Part shown: piece by piece, positions 8,558 to 15,607 of the stretch | Layout: each line of letters starts with the position of its first letter | Position numbering within the stretch: the first letter of the stretch is position 1 | Assembly (NCBI RefSeq): GCF_003762835.1 | Contig: NZ_RJWA01000012.1 | Location: forward strand, 47,370 to 111,369 | DNA: 64,000 nt | Direction of reading: 5' to 3' | Source: Micromonospora sp. HM5-17 | Lineage (GTDB): Bacteria; Actinomycetota; Actinomycetes; Mycobacteriales; Micromonosporaceae | Translations under genes and position numbers: made by a program | The notes under the pieces: generated by a model | Told to the model about the DNA's origin: nothing | What the model saw: only the letters and a program-made list of their open reading frames with translations | Databases searched by the model: none

Positions 8558-8929
8558 GTGAGCCTGTCGATCGTCAAGTCGGTCCTGCCCGGTGGAGTCG
8601 TGGAGATCGCCCCTCGCGGAGAAATCGACGTCGATACGGCGTACGAGGTCCGGGAGGCGATTGCCGAGGTCTTGACCAAGGGGCGGCCGTCCAGGATCGA
8701 GCTCAACATGCGACTGGTCAGCTTCATCGACTCTGTCGGCATCAGCGCCATGGTCGCCGGCTTCCAGACCGCGGAGGTCAGCGGCGTCAAGCTCGTGGTC
8801 ACCGAGCCGAGTCGGTTCGTCCACCGGCAGCTTTGGGTCACCGGGCTCCTCGGCCTCTTCGGCGCACCGGAGCCCTACTTCGCAGGTCCCTCGTCCGCCG
8901 AGGAGGAGGTCAAGGTACCCGGCGTCTGA
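8558..8929 (+). CDS. STAS-domain anti-sigma factor antagonist
   Basis: A 123-residue single STAS domain. EIAPRGEIDVDTAYEVREAI is the first strand-turn-helix, and FIDSVGISAMV carries the conserved serine (Ser59) that an anti-sigma kinase phosphorylates in SpoIIAA/RsbV-type proteins. In the unphosphorylated form such proteins bind the anti-sigma factor and free a sigma factor. No partner kinase or sigma gene lies next to it, so the cognate partner must be elsewhere. Start GTG 8558 has GTGGAGGT upstream. The acidic C-terminal tail after residue 108 is outside the fold. Confidence 0.9.
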   Translation: MSLSIVKSVLPGGVVEIAPRGEIDVDTAYEVREAIAEVLTKGRPSRIELNMRLVSFIDSVGISAMVAGFQTAEVSGVKLVVTEPSRFVHRQLWVTGLLGLFGAPEPYFAGPSSAEEEVKVPGV

Positions 8930-8965
8930 CCACGCCCCCCGGGGCGCGCGCCTCGCGCCCGTCCC

Positions 8966-9814
8966 TCACCCCGTACCGTCCGGTCCCGGCACAGGGCCAT
9001 CCAGACCGGACAGGTCCACATCGGATGCCTCGGTGATCGCGCGGAGCGCCGTCACCGAGGCGCAGCCCTCGGCAAGCCAGGCCACGTCGGTGCCGGGCTC
9101 GACTGGCTGGCCGGATTCCTCCAGCGCGGTACGGATGAAGCCTCGGCCCGCCTCCGCCACGGTCATCTGCACCTGACCGAAGCCGGCGAGCGTCGCCCGG
9201 CGTACGCCGCGGAGCCGGTCGTACGGCAGGTCGGGGCTGTTGACGTTCAGCACGCTCTCCCGGGGCCCGGCGGTCAGCCGGGGAAGAAGGTCGAGCGCGA
9301 CCCGGGCGGCGGTCGCCCAGTGCCGGCGCTCGTCCCGTTCGGGGTGCGGAACGGCGACGGCGGCCCCGCCGCTGCCGGCGGTCGCCTCGTGCGGGGCCAG
9401 GACGTCGAGCGAGACGGCCATCCCGTGGCAGCCGTTCGCCGCGGCGGTGAAGGCCGCCCCGACCGTGCCGGAGTGCAGCACCGCCCGGCCGACGTTGGCG
9501 CCCCGGTTGATCCCGGAGAGCACCACCTCCGGCGCCGGGCCGAACGCCCCGTGCAGGGCGATCAGCGTGATCAGGCCCGGGGAGCCGGCGACGCCGTACG
9601 CCGGGATGCCGGGCAACTCCTCGATGTGGTGCTCCTCCACGACCACCCGGCCGTCCCGCTCGACCGCGCTCATCGCGGCGCTGGCGCCGCTCGCCTCCTC
9701 CCGGGGTGCGGCCACCACCACGTCGAGACCACGGGCCACCGCCGTACGGGCCAGCCAGCGCAGCCCCGGGGCGGCGATGCCGTCGTCGTTCGTGACCAGG
9801 ACCCGGAGCGTCAT
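8966..9814 (-). CDS. surE: 5'/3'-nucleotidase SurE
   Basis: 282 residues. The N-terminal VLVTNDDGIAAPGLRWLA holds the metal-binding Asp pair (Asp10, Asp11), and SGINRGANVGRAVLHSGTVGAA is the conserved SurE loop with the metal-binding Asn and the Ser/Thr of the phosphatase site. SurE dephosphorylates nucleoside 5'- and 3'-monophosphates. Its ATG overlaps the TGA of the upstream kinase gene (ATGA at 9811-9814), so the two are translationally coupled. The protein is a little longer than the usual 250-260 residues, mostly in a Gly/Ala-rich insert near residue 145. Confidence 0.9.
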   Translation of the reverse strand: MTLRVLVTNDDGIAAPGLRWLARTAVARGLDVVVAAPREEASGASAAMSAVERDGRVVVEEHHIEELPGIPAYGVAGSPGLITLIALHGAFGPAPEVVLSGINRGANVGRAVLHSGTVGAAFTAAANGCHGMAVSLDVLAPHEATAGSGGAAVAVPHPERDERRHWATAARVALDLLPRLTAGPRESVLNVNSPDLPYDRLRGVRRATLAGFGQVQMTVAEAGRGFIRTALEESGQPVEPGTDVAWLAEGCASVTALRAITEASDVDLSGLDGPVPGPDGTG

Positions 9815-10788
9815 GACGTGGTGGTGCGGTGGGCGAGTTCGTCCGGGGTCAGCCGATCCTGCCGGTCCGTACCGACCGGCGCCAGCCGTACCCGGTCGAC
9901 CAGTCCCGCGATCGAGTCCTGCCGGCCGGTGCCGAGGCCGTGCCGGGTGACGTTGAGCGCCCCGGCGGCGGCGCCGGTACGGACGGCGAGTTCCAGATCA
10001 CCGCCCTGGGCCAGCGTCGAGGCGACCCCGGCGGTCAGGGAGTCGCCCGCGCCGTGCGCGTCGGCCACCTGGAGCCGGGGCATGTCGAGCTCGGAGACCT
10101 CGCCGTCGATCAGCACCAGCGCCGGATTCTCGGCCCGGCTGACCACCACCGACTCGGCACCGTTGGCGTGCAGGGCCCGGAGAACCCGGACCAGCTCGCG
10201 CTCGCTGTCGTCGGCCGCCCAGCCGTCCCGGATCAACTCCTCGTGACTGATCTTCAGGAAGTACAGGCCGCTGTCGAGGACGGCGCTGAGATGCGGGCCG
10301 GAGAGGTCGGCGACCACCCGGCTGCCGTTGCGGCCGAGGTCCGCGGCGAGGCGGCGGTAGATCTCCGGGGCCACCAGTGCCGGGTGGCCGGGACCGCTGA
10401 GGACGCTGACCGGGCTGTCCAGCCCCTCGCCGAGCGCCAGATCGTAGAGCTCGTCCAGCTCGTGGCGGGTCAGCGGGTGTCCGGGCACGAAGGCGATCTC
10501 GTTTCGGGTACCGCCCCGGCGGTCGTGCACGTACCCGCCGCTGCTGGACTCCCGGTGGATCACCCGTAGCTCGACCCCCTCGCCGGCGAGGAGCGGTTCG
10601 AGAACCTGGCCGATCTCGCCGCCGAGCCCGGCGCAGAGCACCACCGGCGTGCCGAGGCATGTGATCATGCGGGCCTGCCAGACCCCCTGTCCTCCCGGAT
10701 GCAGGTGGATCTCTGTCTCACCGGCGGGCTGGTCGATGGTGACGGTGAGCTGCGGTGCCGGGGCAAAGACCATGACATGTCCGGTCAT
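9811..10788 (-). CDS. PfkB-family sugar kinase (1-phosphofructokinase-like)
   Basis: 325 residues of ribokinase/PfkB fold. HLHPGGQGVWQARMITCLG matches the first PfkB signature region, with substrate-binding Gly-Gly, and VADAHGAGDSLTAGVASTL is the second signature with the anion-hole GAGD and catalytic Asp. The opening APAPQLTVTID resembles the LacC/FruK subgroup that uses phosphorylated or furanose sugars. The pair with surE suggests a sugar- or nucleoside-phosphate turnover step, but the substrate is not readable from sequence. No PTS gene is nearby, which speaks against a plain FruK. Confidence 0.8.
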   Translation of the reverse strand: MTGHVMVFAPAPQLTVTIDQPAGETEIHLHPGGQGVWQARMITCLGTPVVLCAGLGGEIGQVLEPLLAGEGVELRVIHRESSSGGYVHDRRGGTRNEIAFVPGHPLTRHELDELYDLALGEGLDSPVSVLSGPGHPALVAPEIYRRLAADLGRNGSRVVADLSGPHLSAVLDSGLYFLKISHEELIRDGWAADDSERELVRVLRALHANGAESVVVSRAENPALVLIDGEVSELDMPRLQVADAHGAGDSLTAGVASTLAQGGDLELAVRTGAAAGALNVTRHGLGTGRQDSIAGLVDRVRLAPVGTDRQDRLTPDELAHRTTTS

Positions 10789-10944
10789 ACCCGGTACATA
10801 CCCTCTGCCCCCCTCCGCATGCGCCCCGCCGGGCCGAAGCCGCCCTGCGTCGGCGGTGTGCGGGGCGTCGCGGCCAGCCTGCCGCCGCCCGCCCGGCCCG
10901 GCGTGGATGCCGCGGGTACGTCGCCCGAGGTATCCGCGGCGGCG

Positions 10945-11286
10945 TCAGCCGCGCGGGGCGTACATGATGACGGCGACGCCGAGCAGGCAGATGGTCGCGC
11001 CGGCCAGGTCGTAGCGGTCCGGCCGGAACCGGTCCACCAGCACGGCCCAGCCGAGCGAGCCGGCGACGAAGACGCCGCCGTACGCGGCGAGCACCCGTCC
11101 GAAGTGCGGATCCGGCTGGAACGCGGCGACGAAGCCGTACCCGGCGAGTGCGAGGATCCCCGCGGCGACGAAGAGCAGCCCTCGCTGTTCGCGTACGCCC
11201 TGCCAGATCAGCCAGGCGCCACCGATCTCGGCGAGGGCGGCGAGCAGGAACAGCAGTACGGAACGGGCCAGCGTCATACCGGCCAT
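10945..11286 (-). CDS. YnfA/UPF0060-family small membrane protein
   Basis: 113 residues and four predicted transmembrane helices, the layout of the UPF0060 family in the small multidrug resistance superfamily. The first helix holds [20 protein letters not shown] with the family's conserved Glu, and the last reads [18 protein letters not shown]. Function in this family is poorly defined; transport of small cations or drugs has been proposed. The start is ATG 11286 or ATG 11277 ([10 protein letters not shown]); neither has a clear Shine-Dalgarno site, so a leaderless message is possible. Confidence 0.85.
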   Translation of the reverse strand: MAGMTLARSVLLFLLAALAEIGGAWLIWQGVREQRGLLFVAAGILALAGYGFVAAFQPDPHFGRVLAAYGGVFVAGSLGWAVLVDRFRPDRYDLAGATICLLGVAVIMYAPRG

Positions 11287-11315
11287 TGTGCCGGTGGGAC
11301 CCGGGGGAACCCTGG

Positions 11316-11342
11316 TTGCATCTATTGATATTTATCTATAAT
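11316..11342 (+). promoter_or_regulatory. Candidate promoter with consensus TATAAT
   Basis: TTGCAT (11316-11321) and a perfect TATAAT (11337-11342) are separated by 15 bases inside an AT island that stands out sharply from its surroundings. It would give the CBM2 gene at 11558 a leader of about 205 nt. The spacer is short, so an accessory factor may be involved. The region 11343-11557 is GC-rich with no recognised element. Confidence 0.45.
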
Positions 11343-11557
11343 CTGACCCCGGCCCCGGCAACGGGGCAGGCCCCGCGCGGGACGGCCGGGTTCGGGCTGA
11401 CCGGGAGGTCCACCGGGCGCGGGTTCGCCGGATCGTGGGGAGCCGACCACGGGAGGGGCGTCGGACGGCCGTACCCAACCCGGGCCGACCGTCGTCCAAG
11501 CCGCAGCATCCGCCGGGACGCACGCGCGGCGCCCGGCAGCCTCCGAGAGGAATCCCC

Positions 11558-12790
11558 ATGAGGATCGTCGCACCGTATCGTCGGGCGTTCCTGGCCGTGG
11601 CCATGGCGACCGCCCTCGCCGCCGGTACCGTCGCCGTGCTCGGCGTGCTTCCCGGGTCGTCTGCCCGGGCCGCCGCCGGGTGCCTGGTGGACTACCGGGC
11701 GAACGAGTGGCCGGGCGGATTCACCGCCACCATCCACGTCACCGCCGGCGCCACCCCGGTCAACGGTTGGACCGTCACCTGGACCTACGGCGGTGACCAG
11801 CGGATCACCAACGCCTGGAACGCCCAGGTCACCCAGGCCGGCGCGGTCGTAACCGCCCGGAACGTGGCGTGGAACGGCACACTGCCCGCCGGTGGCTCGA
11901 CCGAGTTCGGCGTGCAGGGGACGTACGCCGCGAGCACGGCCGCGCCGACCGGGTTCACCCTGAACGGCGAAGCGTGTAACGACGCGGGCCAGACCCCGCC
12001 GCCAGTCACCACCCCACCGACGACGGTCACGCCGACCGAGCCGCCCACGACCACGGCACCGCCGACAACGCCGCCGTCCACGACCGAGCCGACGCCGGTC
12101 GGCTGTGGCAGCGCAACGCTCTGTGACGGCTTCGAGAACCAGTCGGGGACCATGCCGTCCGGCGACTGGAGCGTGACCTATCCCGACTGCCAGGGCACCG
12201 GTACGGCCTCGATCGATAGCTCGGTCGCACACCAGGGCAGCCGATCGGTGCGGATCGACGGCGCCGCCGGCTACTGCAACCACGTCTTCGTCCGGTCGAA
12301 CCGGGACCTGGGTGGCCTTGGCGCGGTCCGGTACGGCCGCTTCTGGCTGCGGCACACCACCGCGTTGCCGACCCAGCACGTGACCTTCGTGGCCATGCGG
12401 GACGCCAACGACGGCAACCGGGACCTGCGGATGGGCGGCCAGAACGGTGCGCTGCAGTGGAACCGCGCCTCCGACGACGCCACCCTGCCGGAGCAGAGCC
12501 CGACCGGCGTCGCGCTCAGCCTGCCGTTGCCGGTGAACCGGTGGACCTGCGTCGAGTTCATGGTGGACGGTACGCAGGGCCGGTTGCAGACCTGGGTCGA
12601 CGGCATGGCGGTGACCGGACTGACCGCCGACGGTACCCCTACCCACGACGTCGACGGACAGTGGTACAACCGCGCCACCTGGCGGCCGAACCTGACCGAC
12701 CTGCGGCTCGGCTGGGAGAGCTACGGCGAGGGCGCCGACACGCTCTGGTTCGACGACGTGGCGCTGGGCTCGACCCGGATCGGCTGCTGA
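11558..12790 (+). CDS. Secreted CBM2 protein with a Cip1-like or lectin-like C-terminal domain
   Basis: 410 residues. A signal peptide (about 1-36) is followed by a CBM2 (about 38-140; starts CLVDYRANEWPGGFTATIHV, Trp-rich), a Thr/Pro linker (about 145-178) and a C-terminal module from GCGSATLCDGFENQSG to GCstop. That module has regularly spaced hydrophobic beta-strand segments and few Cys, as in jelly-roll lectins and polysaccharide lyases. The arrangement resembles bacterial relatives of the fungal cellulose-induced protein Cip1, but I cannot confirm this without a search. The activity is unknown. ATG 11558 has GAGAGG upstream. Confidence 0.75.
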   Translation: MRIVAPYRRAFLAVAMATALAAGTVAVLGVLPGSSARAAAGCLVDYRANEWPGGFTATIHVTAGATPVNGWTVTWTYGGDQRITNAWNAQVTQAGAVVTARNVAWNGTLPAGGSTEFGVQGTYAASTAAPTGFTLNGEACNDAGQTPPPVTTPPTTVTPTEPPTTTAPPTTPPSTTEPTPVGCGSATLCDGFENQSGTMPSGDWSVTYPDCQGTGTASIDSSVAHQGSRSVRIDGAAGYCNHVFVRSNRDLGGLGAVRYGRFWLRHTTALPTQHVTFVAMRDANDGNRDLRMGGQNGALQWNRASDDATLPEQSPTGVALSLPLPVNRWTCVEFMVDGTQGRLQTWVDGMAVTGLTADGTPTHDVDGQWYNRATWRPNLTDLRLGWESYGEGADTLWFDDVALGSTRIGC

Positions 12791-12854
12791 CCCGCCGGCC
12801 CGGGCCGGCCTACCACCACGCGGGCGAACTGTCCGACGGCGGCCGGACGCGAGT

Positions 12855-12891
12855 CGCCGGCACCGCCCAGGGGTGGCGGGCGGTGCCGGCG
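12855..12891. terminator. Bidirectional terminator hairpin
   Basis: Perfect 14-bp arms (12855-12868 and 12878-12891) around a 9-nt loop, between the convergent CBM2 gene (ends 12790) and the LAS-type peptidase gene (ends 12914). It has no T-run, as is usual in actinomycetes. Confidence 0.7.
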
Positions 12892-12913
12892 GGTTCTCCT
12901 GTGGGGAGTGTGC

Positions 12914-14017
12914 TCAGTACACCGACAGGTGCACGTGGTTGGTGTGGTCGCTCGACGGGTCCCCGTTGCCGCCGTTGTACGCCTTCCAGCCACTGCTCGG
13001 AAGCCAGATCTGCTTGAACCAGATCACGTACAGCACGCCGAGCCGGTCGGCGTTCTTCACGAAGAACGCCGCCAGGTTGTTCCCGTACGTCCGGTCACCA
13101 CCGGTGGCGACCCCGCCGAAGCCGTTCTTCTGGGCGGCGAAGTCGCAGGCCCGGCCCTTCGGGTGCTCACCACTGCCACCCGGGCGGTAGCAGGAGACGT
13201 ACCGGGTGAAGCCCGCCGCCTTGGCCTGGTTGAGCGCGTGCAGCGTACGCGGGGTGATGCAGCCGTCGGCGGGGGTCGGGTCGTTCACACTGCACGATTC
13301 GGGCGGCCAGGAGCCGTCGGGGTTGCGCGGCGCCGGCTTCGCCGTGGCGGCGCGGCCGCTCACCCCCGAACTGGGCCCACCGCTGTTCGCCGCGGCGAGC
13401 GCCCGTTCGGCCTGCCTCTTGCGGGTCTCCATCACCTCGACCTGCTTGCGCTGCTCGCGGATCTCCCGGTCGAGCGCGGCCTTTGCCCGGGTCTCCGCGT
13501 CGAGGGTGGCGCGGAGGTCGCGCAACGCGCGGTTCTCGTTGGCGGCCACCCTGTCCAGCGCGGCGGCCCGGTCCAGCAGGCTGGCCGGGGAGCCGCTGTT
13601 CAACAGGGCCGAGACCTGGCCCAGCCGCCCGGTCCGGTACGCCATCCCGGCCAGCTCGGCGACCTGTTCGCTCCGGGCCGCCACCTCCGTCCGTAGCCGG
13701 GCGAGCTCCTCGGCCAGTTCCTTCTGACGTTTGACCGAGCGGTCCAGTTTGGCCTTGGCGTCGACGTACCCCTTGCTGGCCGCCTCGAGCTTCTCGCGGA
13801 GGTCGTCGGTGCCTCCCTCGTCGAGGTCGCCGGGCGCGTACCCGACCGGGGCGGGCGCCGCGGTGGCGGGGGAACCGCCGAGTCCCACGACGACGCCCAG
13901 GGAGACGAGGGTGGTCAGTACGACGGCCAACCGGCTACGCCAGCCGTGGCCCGGTGTCGGGTGTGCCCGGCCGGCGGCCGGGCGTTCGGTTGTCCTGGCA
14001 GAAGCCAGATACGGCAT
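12914..14017 (-). CDS. Secreted coiled-coil protein with LAS-type peptidase domain
   Basis: 367 residues. A basic N-terminus and signal helix (about 25-53, ending ATAAPA) are followed by a long coiled coil (about 70-205) like those of RipA-type and other cell-wall hydrolase regulators, a Ser/Gly/Pro linker and a C-terminal domain (about 230-367). SGEHPKGRACDF and HTNHVHLSVY give the H-x6-D and HxH zinc ligands of the LAS metallopeptidase fold (VanY/M15-like). The expected role is peptidoglycan remodelling outside the membrane. ATG 14017 has GGAAGGA upstream. The c-di-AMP riboswitch in its leader fits the known link between c-di-AMP and wall hydrolases in actinobacteria. Confidence 0.85.
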   Translation of the reverse strand: MPYLASARTTERPAAGRAHPTPGHGWRSRLAVVLTTLVSLGVVVGLGGSPATAAPAPVGYAPGDLDEGGTDDLREKLEAASKGYVDAKAKLDRSVKRQKELAEELARLRTEVAARSEQVAELAGMAYRTGRLGQVSALLNSGSPASLLDRAAALDRVAANENRALRDLRATLDAETRAKAALDREIREQRKQVEVMETRKRQAERALAAANSGGPSSGVSGRAATAKPAPRNPDGSWPPESCSVNDPTPADGCITPRTLHALNQAKAAGFTRYVSCYRPGGSGEHPKGRACDFAAQKNGFGGVATGGDRTYGNNLAAFFVKNADRLGVLYVIWFKQIWLPSSGWKAYNGGNGDPSSDHTNHVHLSVY

Positions 14018-14038
14018 GACACTGTCCTTCCGTCAATC

Positions 14039-14145
14039 GCCGACCGGGTTAGCTGACGGGTTCGGGACGGAAGATCCCTACCGCTGACGCGGATTCACCC
14101 CAGGAACCTGGTTCCCCGGCTCGCGCATGGCGATTAGGCGCCGGC
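14039..14145 (-). ncRNA. c-di-AMP riboswitch (ydaO-yuaA class)
   Basis: Read on the minus strand, the leader of the peptidase gene contains the conserved blocks of this class: GCCTAATC near the 5' end, GAGCCGGGGAACCAGG, GGGGTGAATCCGCG, and the 3' block GAACCCGTCAGCTAACCCGG. The outer stem pairs GCCGGC (14145-14140) with GTCGGC (14044-14039). It ends about 22 nt before the ATG, close to the ribosome binding site. In this class c-di-AMP binding usually turns expression off. Confidence 0.9.
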
Positions 14146-14473
14146 TCCGCCGGGCCGGCGTGAGCTGCCGCCTGGCGGAGACCGGGGCTGAGCCTACCGG
14201 CAGTTGCCGTCCGGAAACACGTGCCGTTGCCGTGGCGGGTGCCCAGATTGCTGGGATTCATCAGGAAGTAACCGGACAAGAAGCCCGGACGCCGGACGAA
14301 AATTAAGGTGCCGCTAACTACTGGCGGTAGGCGAGCCGCGGCTCGGGGCCGAGACGCGGCCCCGTCGCTCCACCCGCGTCGGCTCGTCGGCCGGCGAGCT
14401 ACGGCCGGACCACGGCACCGGACGGGGACGATCGTGCCCCCGGCTACCGGTTTGGCCGGGCCGGGCAGGCCGG
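14146..14473. other. Gene-free region upstream of the riboswitch
   Basis: 328 bp between the CDF exporter stop and the riboswitch. It should contain the promoter of the peptidase transcript; a minus-strand TAGGCT at about 14192-14197 with TTTCCG upstream is a weak candidate. A short AT-rich stretch lies at 14298-14308. I see no gene. Confidence 0.45.
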
Positions 14474-15394
14474 TTACCAGTCGGTGGGACCGCAGGCACC
14501 GGGGGCGGTGCGGGGTTCCACCTGAAGGGTCGCGTGGGAGATGTGAAAGTCCTCGCGCAGGGCCGAGCGCGCGGCGGCGAGCACGCCGGCCACCTCCGCC
14601 CCCGCCTCCAGGGTGAGGTGCGCCGACGCGACCTCCATCCCCGAGGTGAGCGTCCACACGTGCAGGTCATGGACGTCGCAGACCCCGGGTACGTCGGCGA
14701 GCCGGTTCCGGACCGCGGCCACGTCGAGGTGCTCCGGGGCGGCCTGGACCAGGATCCGTACCGCCGTCCGGCCGAGCCGCCAGGTCCGGGGCAGGATGAA
14801 GAGCCCGACCGCCAGCGCCACGATCGGGTCGGCCCAGCGCCAGCCGGTGGTGACGATCACCAGCGCGGCCACGATCACGCCGGCCGAGTTGAGCAGGTCG
14901 CCCAGGACCTCCAGGTAGGCGCCGCGTAGGGTGATGCTCTCCCGGGCACCGGTACGGAGCAGCCCGAAGGCGACAAGGTTCGCCGCCAGGCCGAGCGCCG
15001 CCACCACGAGCATCGGACCGGCCGCCACCTCGGGCGGGTCGCCGAACCGGCGTACCGCCTCGACCAGCACGTAGACCGCGACCCCGAACAGCAGCACGGC
15101 GTTGGCCAGCGCCGCGAGCACCTCCAGCCGGTAGAGCCCGAAGGTCCGCTGGGCGTCGTTCGCCGCCCGCCGGGCCGCCGTGACCGCGGCGAGCGCCATC
15201 CCGATCCCGAGGACGTCGGTGAACATGTGTCCGGCGTCGGAGAGCAGCGCGAGGGAGCCGGTGGCGAGCGCGGCGACCGCCTCGACCACCATCAGCGCGG
15301 CGAGCAGCGCGAAGGCGCCCCACAACCGACCCCGGTGCCGTTCCGTCGCGCGCGTCAGCGCGCCGCCGTGATCATGTCCTGCCCCCACATCCAC
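14474..15394 (-). CDS. CDF-family cation efflux transporter
   Basis: 306 residues, His-containing N-terminus (GHDHGG), six transmembrane helices up to about residue 215 and a cytoplasmic C-terminal domain (DVHDLHVWTLTSG). Helix 2 has the H-x3-D metal site in SDAGHMFTD. At the equivalent place in helix 5 the segment is YLEVLGDLL, so the usual His is Glu. CDF proteins export Zn, Co, Cd or Mn in exchange for protons; the CzcD/ZitB branch fits best by length. The Glu could change metal choice. No metal-sensing regulator is adjacent. Confidence 0.9.
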   Translation of the reverse strand: MDVGAGHDHGGALTRATERHRGRLWGAFALLAALMVVEAVAALATGSLALLSDAGHMFTDVLGIGMALAAVTAARRAANDAQRTFGLYRLEVLAALANAVLLFGVAVYVLVEAVRRFGDPPEVAAGPMLVVAALGLAANLVAFGLLRTGARESITLRGAYLEVLGDLLNSAGVIVAALVIVTTGWRWADPIVALAVGLFILPRTWRLGRTAVRILVQAAPEHLDVAAVRNRLADVPGVCDVHDLHVWTLTSGMEVASAHLTLEAGAEVAGVLAAARSALREDFHISHATLQVEPRTAPGACGPTDW

Positions 15395-15607
15395 ACCTTT
15401 CCCGCTCTGACGGACCCGATCCCGGACCCTGGGTCAAGAATCCCGGGCCGGGACGACCCACGGGCCGTTCCGTGGCGAAATGGGCGGCACCGCTGGCCGT
15501 CCAACGCCCGGGGGCGATCACCGGCCCAGGGCGGCGGCGATCATCCGCCCGACACCGGTGGCGGGCGGCCGGGCCGCGGCCGTCGGCCGGACGGCACCAG
15601 CCCGGGG

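Noticed and set aside
9811..10788. Calling the kinase fruK
   Set aside because: The PfkB fold is clear, but there is no PTS or fruR partner and specificity residues cannot be judged by eye.
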